Shown here piece after piece: positions 43,609 through 51,040 of a stretch of 55,898 bases of DNA. A model generated the notes under the pieces. It saw nothing but the letters and a program-made list of their open reading frames with translations. It was not told where the DNA came from and searched no databases. The stretch is taken from NCBI GenBank assembly GCA_001464955.1, contig LNEM01000020.1, forward strand, positions 1 through 55,898. Reading direction: 5' to 3'. This stretch comes from Rhizobiales bacterium Ga0077537. GTDB lineage: Bacteria; Pseudomonadota; Alphaproteobacteria; Rhizobiales; Hyphomicrobiaceae. A program made the position numbers and the translations under genes. Numbering within the stretch: position 1 is the stretch's first letter; each line of letters opens with the position of its first letter.

Positions 43609-45199
43609 TCAGAGATCGAATTCCGGCTGGTCGTCGCGTTCCTCCCGTGCGGCGGCTTTGAAGCCGCGCTCCATGAGGGGAATTTCCGGCTTCTTCCCCG
43701 CAAACAACTCCTCGATGGTGAAAAGCTGGATCTTGGGCACTTTCCGGCCCGTGCCGTTGTCGTAGAGCCCCGCGCCAGCGGCTTCCTTCTTCATTGGTTC
43801 GGTATGGGGTTCGAGCGATATATAGATGCCGACCTTCGCGCGCTCACGATCGACGACGGCCGTCAATTCGCGGACGTCCTTCACGCCGACGCCACCGCCC
43901 TTGACCGAAACGATGGCCTTCTCGACGGTCTTCGCACCTGAGCGAAAGAAGATGTGCCCATCGATGCCGCCGTCGGCGCCTTTCTTTTTGCCGCCGAATG
44001 GCACGGTATCGACCAGCGAAACCGCCCACCACTGGAACTGGTACTTGTCGCGATTGGCGAGGTCACGCGCACCTTCGAGGTCTTTCGGCGTCCCGTGAAC
44101 CTCGAACTTGATCTCAGGAAATGCATCCTTCAGTCGTTTTTCGATCAGCGAGATCGACAGATGCGTGATGTCGATGCCGATCCACTGGCGGCCGAGCTTT
44201 TCGGCAGCATGAACGGTGGTGCCACAGCCGCAGAACGGGTCGAGCACGACGTCGCCGGGATTGGAGGACGCGGAGAGGATGCGTTCGAGCAGCGCGACGG
44301 GCTTTTTGGGTTGGGTAGCCTAAGCGCTCTTGGGCCACTGCATTGACTGCAGGGATGTCGGTCCAGACGGATGAAAGGGGAACGCCCTCCTGTTCTTCTA
44401 GGAAACGCTTTTCACGAGGGATGCCGCCGGATGCTGGGATATGGATCTTCCCGCTATCATAGGCGTGTTGCATTCTCTCCTTTGTCCACCGCCATACTTT
44501 GGTGTGCCCCATAAATTCGTAAGTGAGGTTCGGTCGGTCTGAGTTTGGATTTATGAGGGATGTCGCTTGAAAACGCTTGCCAGTAACGTCGTCAATCAGA
44601 TTATATCGAAGCAAGTATTCTTGGGAATAAGGTAGGTATTGAGGATTCCAGACAAAAGCATTCGTTTTCCTGTAAAAAAGAATAACGTCGTGATTCGATG
44701 CAAATCTGGTAAAGGCTAATCCTTTAGGGGTTGTTCTCTGCCATAGTATCTCATTTGTCAGAGCATCCTTCCCAAACACCGCGTCCATCAGCACCTTGAG
44801 GTAGTGGCTGGCGGTCGGGTCGCAGTGCAGATAGATCGAGCCCGTTGGCTTCAGGACGCGATGCAACTCCACCAGCCGCACGGCCATGTGCGTCAGGTAG
44901 GCCATCATGTCGTTGTCCTTGAGGAAGCTCCGCATGGCGCGCAGCATCTCGGCGACATCGGAATTGCGCCCGAACATGACCTCGTCGAAGGCCTTCTCCG
45001 CGGCATTATTCCAGTGCCACGTATCCTCGAAGGCTTCGATCTGCGCCTGGCTCGCGTCCCCTGAGGGGCCGCGGAACAGGACGTTATAGGTGGCGTTCGA
45101 GTTGAACGGCGGATCGAGGTAGATGAGGTCGACGCTCTCGTCCTTGATGTGCTCGCGCAGCACTTCCAGGTTGTCGCCGTAAAAGAGATGATTGGCCAT
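43609..45199 (-). pseudogene. site-specific DNA methyltransferase with C-terminal nuclease-like domain, frameshifted
   Basis: Two frames make one protein of about 530 residues. The N-terminal frame (45199 to about 44303) starts MANHLFYGDNLEVLREH and carries the catalytic DLIYLDPPFNS. The second frame resumes with KPVALLERILSASSNPGDVVLDPFCGCGTTV, the SAM-binding motif, giving the DPPF-before-FxGxG order of the beta class (adenine N6 or cytosine N4). A run of five T at 44303-44307 (AAAAA on the coding strand) is one base too long for the frame, so an indel there explains the break. The last about 150 residues carry KGADGGIDGHIFF and AIVSVKGGG, a Mrr/PD-(D/E)XK-like nuclease pattern. The middle is AT-rich. 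Start has no strong alternative. Confidence 0.85.
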
Positions 45200-45230
45200 G
45201 CCCCGCCACCGTCCGAAATAGCCGTGTCCG

Positions 45231-45587
45231 GTGCACCTTCGCCTCTTGACGCCCGGCGCGCAAGCCGTAGAACAGACACGGAACCACAAGGGGCGACTCG
45301 TGCGGGTCAAAAACTACAGAGAGGCCGTGAGGCTCGCGAACAGCGCAGGGCTCGATGCCGCCAAGCGCCGGATGAAGAAGGCCGGCCGCACCGCCATGAG
45401 CGCTACTGACCACGCGCACGCTGTTAGCGTGACGGAGCGCGTCCTCAGCGATCTGGGTTTCGACGTCGCGGGCTGGATCTCCACCGCCGGCGTACCGCGC
45501 AACGAGCCTGAGCCACCCGCCAAGGGCAATGCCAAGCGCCGCTCTCGGCAACCAAAGCCCGTGCAGCTGTCGTTCTCCTTCGCCTGA
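45231..45587 (+). CDS. small hypothetical protein next to DNA methyltransferase
   Basis: A 118-residue basic protein. The part KNYREAVRLANSAGLDAAKRRMKKAGRTAMSATDHAHAVSVTERVLSDLGFDVAGWI looks helical and globular; the C-terminal end is low-complexity (PPAKGNAKRRSRQPKP). I do not recognise the family. Starts at GTG 45300 or 45303-like codons would give a shorter form that keeps the globular part. It is divergent from the methyltransferase gene and bounded on the right by the second hairpin cluster, so it may travel with it. Confidence 0.5.
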   Translation: MHLRLLTPGAQAVEQTRNHKGRLVRVKNYREAVRLANSAGLDAAKRRMKKAGRTAMSATDHAHAVSVTERVLSDLGFDVAGWISTAGVPRNEPEPPAKGNAKRRSRQPKPVQLSFSFA

Positions 45588-45598
45588 CCCATCCCCCG

Positions 45599-45691
45599 CT
45601 GCCCGTCCCCGCAAAAGACGGGGCGGTCTGGCGGGGTGTCCCCGCCAGCGGGGCGCGGGGCCGGCCCCGCTTCGAGCAGAGCTCGAACGCT
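45599..45691. repeat. 93-bp hairpin-cluster repeat, copy 2
   Basis: Second copy of the 43502-43594 element in the same orientation, 2 kb away, matching at 91 of 93 bases. The two differences (GA to AG) lie inside the loop of the last hairpin (TTCGAGC AGA GCTCGAA), so all stems are conserved. It begins 11 bases after the stop of the 118-residue ORF. The similarity extends weakly upstream into the preceding gene end (CGCCTGACC). Confidence 0.93.
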
Positions 45692-45810
45692 CTCACGGCG
45701 CCTGACCCGAAGAAATCCGTCACGCGCGACTTCAATCTGTGTCATTGCGATGCCATATCGCGTCCCTTCCGGCGTCGGCCGGGCCGTTCCGTGCGCACGA
45801 GGCCGCTACC

Positions 45811-46953
45811 ATGCTTTCCCCCCAGCTTCCGTCCGACATCGCGACCCCCGCCTACGTCCTCGACGCGGCGGCTCTGAAGCGCAATCTGGCGACCGTGGCG
45901 CGCATCCGGCGCGAGGCGGGCTGCAAGGTGCTGCTGGCGACGAAGGCGTGGGCCATGCCCGCGGCCTTCCCGATGATGCGCGACGCTCTGGACGGCACGA
46001 CGGCCTCGGGCGAGTTCGAGGCGCGGCTCGGCGCCGAGGAGTTCGGCAAGGAGGTGCACGTCTATGCACCGGCTTATGGGCCCGGCGAGGTCGAGCGCCT
46101 GCTGCCGCTCGCCGACCACATCTATTTCAACTCGCCGGAGCAGATCGAGCGCTTCGGGCGGATGGCGCGCGCGGCGGGCAAGAAGATCGGCGTCCGCATC
46201 AATCCGGGCTACTCGAACGCCACCCTCGGCGGCGCTCTCTACGACCCCTGCGCGCCCTGCTCGCGCTTCGGCACGACGCTGGCCGACATCGATCGCCTGC
46301 CCTGGGGCGCGATCGATATCCTGCACACGCACACGCTTTGCGAAAGCCTTGCGGACGGCTCCGTCGGCCTCATCGAGCATGTCGCGAAGACGCTCGCGCC
46401 CTATGTGCGGCGCGTGAAGGCCGTCAACTTCGGCGGCGGCCATTTCGTCAACAAGCCCGGCTATGACGTCGACCGGCTGATCGCGGCGATAAAGGCCTTC
46501 AGGGCGGAGTTCGGCGTCGAGGTGATCCTCGAGCCCGGCGCCGGCATCCTGGTCGATGCGGGCTATCTCGTCGCCTCGGTGATTGGCCTCCACCACAACG
46601 AGAAGGACATCGCCATTCTGGATACGTCGGCCAGCTGCCACATGCCGGACGTACTGGAGGTGCCCTACACCCCACTGATCGTCGGCGCCGGCATGTCGGG
46701 AGAGAGACCGCACACCTACGTGCTGGGTGGCAAGACGTGCATGACGGGCGACGTCATTGGGGAATACTCGTTCGACATGCCACTCGAGGTTGGAAACCGT
46801 GTCGTATTCACGGACATGATGCAGTACACATTGGTCAAGAATAATACCTTCAACGGCACGCGTCGCCCTGATCTGGGCATCCTGCACGAGGACGGTCGCT
46901 ACGAGGTTCTGATGACGTTCGGCTACGAGGACTTCCGCCGCACCCTCGGGTGA
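45811..46953 (+). CDS. nspC: carboxynorspermidine decarboxylase
   Basis: A 380-residue PLP-dependent decarboxylase of the alanine-racemase-fold (group IV) type. The PLP lysine is K45 in LLATKAW. Other features are HTHTLCES, VKAVNFGGGHFVNKPGYD, ILEPGAGILVDAGYLVASV and CHMPDVLEVPYTP with a catalytic cysteine before MTGDVIGEY. It makes norspermidine, spermidine or homospermidine from the carboxyamine. ATG 45811 is preferred over one in frame at 45739 because of the conserved ATPAYVLD start. The dehydrogenase that makes its substrate is at 41843. Confidence 0.88.
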   Translation: MLSPQLPSDIATPAYVLDAAALKRNLATVARIRREAGCKVLLATKAWAMPAAFPMMRDALDGTTASGEFEARLGAEEFGKEVHVYAPAYGPGEVERLLPLADHIYFNSPEQIERFGRMARAAGKKIGVRINPGYSNATLGGALYDPCAPCSRFGTTLADIDRLPWGAIDILHTHTLCESLADGSVGLIEHVAKTLAPYVRRVKAVNFGGGHFVNKPGYDVDRLIAAIKAFRAEFGVEVILEPGAGILVDAGYLVASVIGLHHNEKDIAILDTSASCHMPDVLEVPYTPLIVGAGMSGERPHTYVLGGKTCMTGDVIGEYSFDMPLEVGNRVVFTDMMQYTLVKNNTFNGTRRPDLGILHEDGRYEVLMTFGYEDFRRTLG

Positions 46954-46997
46954 CGGTGGCGGGGCAGCCGGCATCGAGGGGAGGGCAGGGACGAGCC

Positions 46998-47438
46998 ATG
47001 GCCGTTGCGCCGCTAAGGGGACCGGGAGGGCTGGGCCGTCAATGCGCGGCACTACCGATTGCGCGCGCCTCTGACGGCAGCCGGTCGATCGTGCTCGTGA
47101 CCACCCGTGGGCGTGGCGTCTGGACCATCCCCAAGGGCTGGGTCGAATACGGGGTGCCCGCCTCGGAGACGGCGGCTACTGAAGCGCGTGAGGAAGCGGG
47201 CCTCGTGGGCGTCGTGTCTGGCACGCCGCTTGGCGTCTACACCTATGAGAAGCAACTCGACGGTGGCCGCTCGATCCAGTGCGAGGTCGAAGTTTACGAA
47301 ATGCAGGTGACAGGGCGCCTCGAGACTTGGCGCGAGCAGGCGCAGCGGCGGATCGAGGAGTTTCCATACGGCACCGTCGCGGACGTCGTCCACGAGCCGG
47401 ATCTCGCCCGCTTGTTGCGCCTCGTGTTGCAAACTTGA
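46998..47438 (+). CDS. Nudix hydrolase
   Basis: A 146-residue Nudix protein. The Nudix box is GWVEYGVPASETAATEAREEAGLVG, with the glutamate-rich REEAG core that binds divalent metal, preceded by WTIPKG. It resembles diphosphoinositol-polyphosphate/Ap4A-type hydrolases in length and in the preceding IPKG motif. It lies 44 bases after the decarboxylase and may be co-transcribed. Start ATG 46998 has GGGACGAG upstream. Confidence 0.9.
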   Translation: MAVAPLRGPGGLGRQCAALPIARASDGSRSIVLVTTRGRGVWTIPKGWVEYGVPASETAATEAREEAGLVGVVSGTPLGVYTYEKQLDGGRSIQCEVEVYEMQVTGRLETWREQAQRRIEEFPYGTVADVVHEPDLARLLRLVLQT

Positions 47439-47576
47439 CAAGCGACGTCGGTTTTTCGAGCTGACTTGTGCGGGAGCGCCCTTCCCGACGTCGGGCGGCC
47501 GCTCCACCGTTGCCATCGCGCGTTCCGACATATACCAATCGGGACTGTCGGAATTCGAACACGGGACGAGCCCGAA

Positions 47577-48089
47577 ATGCGCCTGAACAAATCCACGAGC
47601 CACGCCATCCGCATCCTGATCGAGTGTGCGCGGGCCGGCGACCGTCTCGTAAAAGTGGCCGATCTGGCCGCGGCGCTCGATCTGACCACTCAGAACGTCT
47701 TCAAGATCGTGCATCTGCTCTCGCGCGCCGGCCTGGTGGCGGCAACGCGCGGACGCAACGGTGGTGTGAAACTCGCCCGCGAGGCGAAGCTCATCCGCAT
47801 GGGCGACATCGTCCGCGCCATGGAGGCGACCGACTTCGAGATTGATCTCGATGGACCGCTCGCGGGTGCCTCCGGTCGCGCCGTGAAGGGCGTCAATCGC
47901 GTGCTCGACGACGCGCTCGAGGCTTTCGTCTCGGTGCTCGATCAACACACGCTCGCCGACATGACCGCCAGCAAGCCGACGGCGGCGAAACTGGCCGTCG
48001 CGACGCCGGTCGCGCGCGAATTGCCGCGTGCCCGATCTGGCGTGGCCAAGCCGCGGACGCGGTCGATGGCGCGAACCACTGGAAACTGA
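47577..48089 (+). CDS. Rrf2-family transcriptional regulator
   Basis: A 170-residue DNA-binding protein. The N-terminal winged helix is typical (RLNKSTSHAIRILIECARAGDRLVKVADLAAALDLTTQNVFKIVHLLSRAGLVAATRGRNGGVKLAREAKLIRMGDIVRAME). The Fe-S ligand cysteines found near residues 90-110 in IscR, NsrR and RirA are missing here; the matching segment (ATDFEIDLDGPLAG) has none, so sensing without a cluster or another ligand is likely. The C-terminus is basic and low-complexity. It is next to an iron transporter gene and may control it. Confidence 0.85.
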   Translation: MRLNKSTSHAIRILIECARAGDRLVKVADLAAALDLTTQNVFKIVHLLSRAGLVAATRGRNGGVKLAREAKLIRMGDIVRAMEATDFEIDLDGPLAGASGRAVKGVNRVLDDALEAFVSVLDQHTLADMTASKPTAAKLAVATPVARELPRARSGVAKPRTRSMARTTGN

Positions 48090-48141
48090 AGGCAGAAATA
48101 GCCATTCGATCCCGCCGCAGCAGCGCACCTTGAAATTAGAG

Positions 48142-48163
48142 TAATTCCAATAAGTTGGGATTA
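48142..48163. promoter_or_regulatory. imperfect inverted repeat upstream of iron-binding protein gene
   Basis: TAATTCCAA (48142-48150), spacer TAAG and TTGGGATTA (48155-48163) form an inverted repeat with one mismatch. The site is AT-rich in a GC-rich region and lies 13 bases before a TTGACA. It is a candidate operator for the neighbouring Rrf2 regulator or another iron regulator. Confidence 0.5.
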
Positions 48164-48175
48164 TTCCGGGATCGC

Positions 48176-48203
48176 TTGACACGCCTCTCCGGACGCGTAA
48201 ATC
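48176..48203 (+). promoter_or_regulatory. predicted sigma70-type promoter of iron-binding protein gene
   Basis: TTGACA at 48176-48181, a 16-base spacer and TAAATC at 48198-48203. The -35 box is a perfect match and the -10 is fair. The inverted repeat at 48142-48163 lies just upstream, and the gene start is 62 bases downstream. Confidence 0.55.
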
Positions 48204-48264
48204 CTCCATCAAGAAGTATACAATCGGCACCCGGCCGATGCATACGACCGAGGAGGAATTGCCC

Positions 48265-49314
48265 ATGAGCTGCCGTCTGTCGCGCCTCGCCGCGTCGTTG
48301 TTCGCCTCGAGTGCACTGGGCCTGTCGCTCGCCGGTGCCGCCGCCGCCGAGAGCGTCGTCAACATCTACTCGGCACGCGAGCCCGTGCTCGTCGCGCCGC
48401 TTCTGGAAGCCTTCACCAAGGCTACCGGCATCAAGACGAACGTCGTGTTCGTGAAGGACGGCGTCAACGAGCGCGCCGCAGCCGAAGGCGCCAACAGCCC
48501 CGTCGATGTTCTGCTCGATGTGGATATCGCACGCCTCGCTGCCGCCGAGGGCAAAGGCGTATCTCAGCCGCTCGTCTCCGACGTGGTTGCAGCGAACGTG
48601 CCGGCCCAGTACCGCGACCCGAAGGGTCATTGGATCGGCCTTTCCCAGCGCGCTCGTGTCGTCTATGCCGCGAAGGACCGCGTGAAGCAGGACAGCATCA
48701 CATACGAGGAGCTCGCCGACCCCAAGTGGAAAGGCAAGATCTGCTCGCGTTCCGGCCAGCACGCTTACAATGTCGGCCTTCTGGCCTCCATCATAGCCCA
48801 CTCCGGCGAGGAGAAGGCCGAGGCGTGGGCGCGCGGTGTGAAAGCGAACCTCGCCAAGAAGCCGGCGGGAGGCGACCGCGATCAGGCGAAGGCGATCTTT
48901 GCCGGGGAATGCGATCTGGCCATCGCCAACACCTATTACATGGCCGCCATGCAGACGAACGAGAAGAGCCCCGAGCAGAAGCAGTGGGCGGCGGCGATCA
49001 AGATCCTGTTTCCGAATGCAGCCGACCGCGGGACCCACGTCAACATCTCTGGCGCCGTCCTCGCGAAGCACGCACCGAACAAGGCCAATGGCGTGAAGCT
49101 CATCGAGTTCCTGTCGTCGGGAGAAGGCCAGCGCGTCTATGCCGAGCGCGTCAACGAGTACCCCTTGAAGGACGGCGTGGCCGTGTCGCAGATCGTGTCG
49201 AGCTGGGGCAGCCTCAAGGCCGACAGGATCGCCTTCGACCGCATCGCGGCGCTGCGCAAGAAGGCATCCGAGATCATGGACAAGGTAGGCTTCGACGCCG
49301 GTCCGGGCGCCTGA
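48265..49314 (+). CDS. Fe(III) ABC transporter substrate-binding protein (FbpA/FutA-like)
   Basis: A 349-residue periplasmic iron-binding protein. The signal peptide has the core RLAASLFASSALGLSLAGA with cleavage near AAAES. The mature start VVNIYSAREP and the iron-ligand pair ANTYYMAAMQ are typical of Fe(III)-binding proteins that use adjacent tyrosines. ATG 48265 has a perfect AGGAGG upstream. No permease or ATPase gene follows in the window, so the transporter partners lie elsewhere or the protein serves a distant system. Confidence 0.9.
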   Translation: MSCRLSRLAASLFASSALGLSLAGAAAAESVVNIYSAREPVLVAPLLEAFTKATGIKTNVVFVKDGVNERAAAEGANSPVDVLLDVDIARLAAAEGKGVSQPLVSDVVAANVPAQYRDPKGHWIGLSQRARVVYAAKDRVKQDSITYEELADPKWKGKICSRSGQHAYNVGLLASIIAHSGEEKAEAWARGVKANLAKKPAGGDRDQAKAIFAGECDLAIANTYYMAAMQTNEKSPEQKQWAAAIKILFPNAADRGTHVNISGAVLAKHAPNKANGVKLIEFLSSGEGQRVYAERVNEYPLKDGVAVSQIVSSWGSLKADRIAFDRIAALRKKASEIMDKVGFDAGPGA

Positions 49315-49376
49315 GCACTGTTGGCGGCGGCCGGTGACTGCCAGCCCCCGCACCGGCACTCCTCGAGGGAACGACG

Positions 49377-49910
49377 ATGCGCAACAGGCCGATCAATCAC
49401 AAGCTGCTCCGGGCACGTACCGACGAGGTCTGCCCGTTGCGTTTCGCCCCGTCCCTGCCAGGGCCCGAGCGCCTCGTCGGGCTTGGCTTTCGCTACTGGA
49501 TGCTGGGTCGCACGACCGGCGACGTCGGCTGCTGGGAACGCGCCTGGAACCTCTACTCCGGCCAGTTCGGGGTGGCGGGCGCGCGCGTGGCGGTCGGTCG
49601 CCTTTCGAGCTGGGTGTCGGCCGTGGGGGCCGCGTCTCAGCGCGAGATCGCGGTCTATCCCGAGGGCTGTAGTGGCTTCTGCCGCGACGAATGCATCGCG
49701 GTCTCGATGATCGCCGCCTGCCAGCACCACACCTGCCCGGCGATGCGCGCGTGTGCCTTCGCGCTGGCGGGCGCCTCTCTCATCGACGGCGTCGTAGGCG
49801 AGGCTCAGGGTTTCGCCGATGCCATGATGGGCCTCGATCAGGTGCTCTCACCGGGCTCGATCGTAGCCGCCGCGGCCGACGTGCCGGCAGCCACCATGGT
49901 GCTGCAGTGA
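49377..49910 (+). CDS. Cys-rich conserved hypothetical protein
   Basis: A 177-residue protein of unknown function. It has nine or so cysteines, including the cluster EGCSGFCRDECIAVSMIAACQHHTCPAMRACAF at about 99-131 that could bind metal or form disulphides. The first half has FRYWMLGRTTGDVGCWERAWNLYSGQFG. No signal peptide or membrane helix is clear. It lies between an iron-binding protein and a BFD-like ferredoxin gene, which makes an iron-linked role plausible. Start ATG 49377 has GAGGGAAC upstream. Confidence 0.65.
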   Translation: MRNRPINHKLLRARTDEVCPLRFAPSLPGPERLVGLGFRYWMLGRTTGDVGCWERAWNLYSGQFGVAGARVAVGRLSSWVSAVGAASQREIAVYPEGCSGFCRDECIAVSMIAACQHHTCPAMRACAFALAGASLIDGVVGEAQGFADAMMGLDQVLSPGSIVAAAADVPAATMVLQ

Positions 49911-49926
49911 GAGCGGCCCCCACGCC

Positions 49927-49944
49927 GCTTGACCGGGGTCAAGC
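49927..49944. promoter_or_regulatory. FNR/FixK-type box upstream of the bfd-like gene
   Basis: GCTTGACC-GG-GGTCAAGC is a perfect inverted repeat. Its core fits TTGA-N6-TCAA, the FNR/FixK-type consensus. It lies about 110 bases upstream of the ferredoxin start, and an AACTAT hexamer about 40 bases downstream of its centre could be a -10 box. A role in oxygen control of this gene and possibly bfr is inferred. Confidence 0.6.
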
Positions 49945-50052
49945 AGCCCTCTTGGCGCCGGGTACCGTCCCGTGCAACTATGTCCATGAGATGGGACACG
50001 GCAGGAGTATCACCAGAGTGACACTGCGTGCGTCCCGCCCGGAGTTCGCCAG

Positions 50053-50379
50053 ATGATCGTCTGCTCCTGCAATGTCGTGTCCGACGCCGATATCGAGCGC
50101 GTTCTCATCGATATTTTCAGCAAGCCCGACGCGCCCATCCCGACACCGGGGCTGGTCTACCGCGAACTCCAGAAGCGCATGGTCTGCTGCGGCTGCGCGC
50201 CGCTTGCCGTCACCGTCATCTACGAGCGCCTCGAAGCTCTCGAGCGGCGCGGCGAGATCTGCCGCTTCCGGTGTGCTGACATCAGGAAGCGCCTGCGCCT
50301 GATCATCAACAAGGCGGCGCCATCCGCGCCGGTCGCGACGCCGGTGTCTCGCCGGGTCGTGGGAGCGACCCACGACTGA
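50053..50379 (+). CDS. bfd: BFD-like [2Fe-2S] bacterioferritin-associated ferredoxin
   Basis: A 108-residue protein with the BFD-type cysteine arrangement: CSC at the N-terminus (MIVCSCN) and CCGC (MVCCGCAPLAV) about 38 residues later, which together can bind a [2Fe-2S] cluster. Longer than classical BFD (about 64 residues), with a C-terminal basic extension. It should donate electrons to bacterioferritin to release stored iron. Bacterioferritin lies 98 bases downstream. Confidence 0.82.
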   Translation: MIVCSCNVVSDADIERVLIDIFSKPDAPIPTPGLVYRELQKRMVCCGCAPLAVTVIYERLEALERRGEICRFRCADIRKRLRLIINKAAPSAPVATPVSRRVVGATHD

Positions 50380-50382
50380 CGA

Positions 50383-50411
50383 GTGGACTTGGCTGGTCCG
50401 GAAACTATACT
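50383..50411 (+). promoter_or_regulatory. candidate promoter of bacterioferritin gene
   Basis: TATACT at 50406-50411 matches a -10 box; TGGACT at 50384-50389, with a 16-base gap, is a fair -35. The bfr start at 50478 is about 67 bases downstream, so bfr likely has its own promoter besides reading through from bfd. Confidence 0.4.
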
Positions 50412-50477
50412 CCCACGTAGTCGTTCTGAGCGCCGGAACGCGATTCGGGCGCGTCCGCATTCCAAAGGGAGCACTCC

Positions 50478-50975
50478 ATGAAGGGCAAGGCCGAAGTCAT
50501 CGAGATTCTGAACGAGGCCTTGCGGCACGAGCTGACCGCCATCAACCAGTACTGGCTCCACTACCGTCTGCTCGATGATTGGGGGTTCACGCTGCTTGCC
50601 AAGAAGGAGCGTGAGGAATCGATCGAGGAGATGGAGCACGCCGATTCGCTCGTCTCGCGGATCATTTTCCTCGAAGGCTTCCCCAACATGCAGACGTTGG
50701 CGCCGTTGCGGGTCGGTCAGAACCTCAAGGAAGTGCTCGAATGCGACCTCGCCGCCGAGTATGAGGCCCAGGCCCTCTACACCAAGGGGCGCGAGATCTG
50801 CCGCAAGAGCGAGGACTTCGTGTCGATGGCGCTCTTCGAGGGCCTCCTGAAGGACGAGGAAGAGCATATCGACTTCATCGAGACACAGCTCGAGCTGATC
50901 GGCAACATCGGCATCCAGAACTACGGCCAGCTCCAGTCGGCCCCGGCCAACGCGTCAGACGGCAAGGGCGACTGA
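50478..50975 (+). CDS. bfr: bacterioferritin
   Basis: A 165-residue bacterioferritin. The di-iron ferroxidase residues align in number with E. coli Bfr: E18, E51, H54, E94, E127 and H130. The haem-binding methionine M52 is present, so the 24-mer should hold haem at dimer interfaces. Typical end LETELDL-like sequence is [20 protein letters not shown] 50478 has AAAGGGAG upstream. It stores iron and works with the upstream BFD-like ferredoxin. Confidence 0.95.
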   Translation: MKGKAEVIEILNEALRHELTAINQYWLHYRLLDDWGFTLLAKKEREESIEEMEHADSLVSRIIFLEGFPNMQTLAPLRVGQNLKEVLECDLAAEYEAQALYTKGREICRKSEDFVSMALFEGLLKDEEEHIDFIETQLELIGNIGIQNYGQLQSAPANASDGKGD

Positions 50976-51009
50976 CCGCGCGCCGATCTGAAAGCCCCCT
51001 GAACTGACG

Positions 51010-51036
51010 ACGGGCGTCCGCAAGGGCGCCCGTTTC
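51010..51036. terminator. intrinsic terminator between bfr and L,D-transpeptidase
   Basis: A ten-pair stem (ACGGGCGTCC / GGGCGCCCGT, one G-T pair) closes a GCAA tetraloop and is followed by TTTC. It serves bfr in the plus direction and possibly the convergent L,D-transpeptidase gene, which ends at 51041. The T-tract is short. Confidence 0.7.
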
Positions 51037-51040
51037 ATGT

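Noticed and set aside
43609-45199. Programmed frameshift in the methyltransferase
   Set aside because: The run is only five bases and a +1 rather than the usual -1 shift would be needed; a simple indel explains it better.
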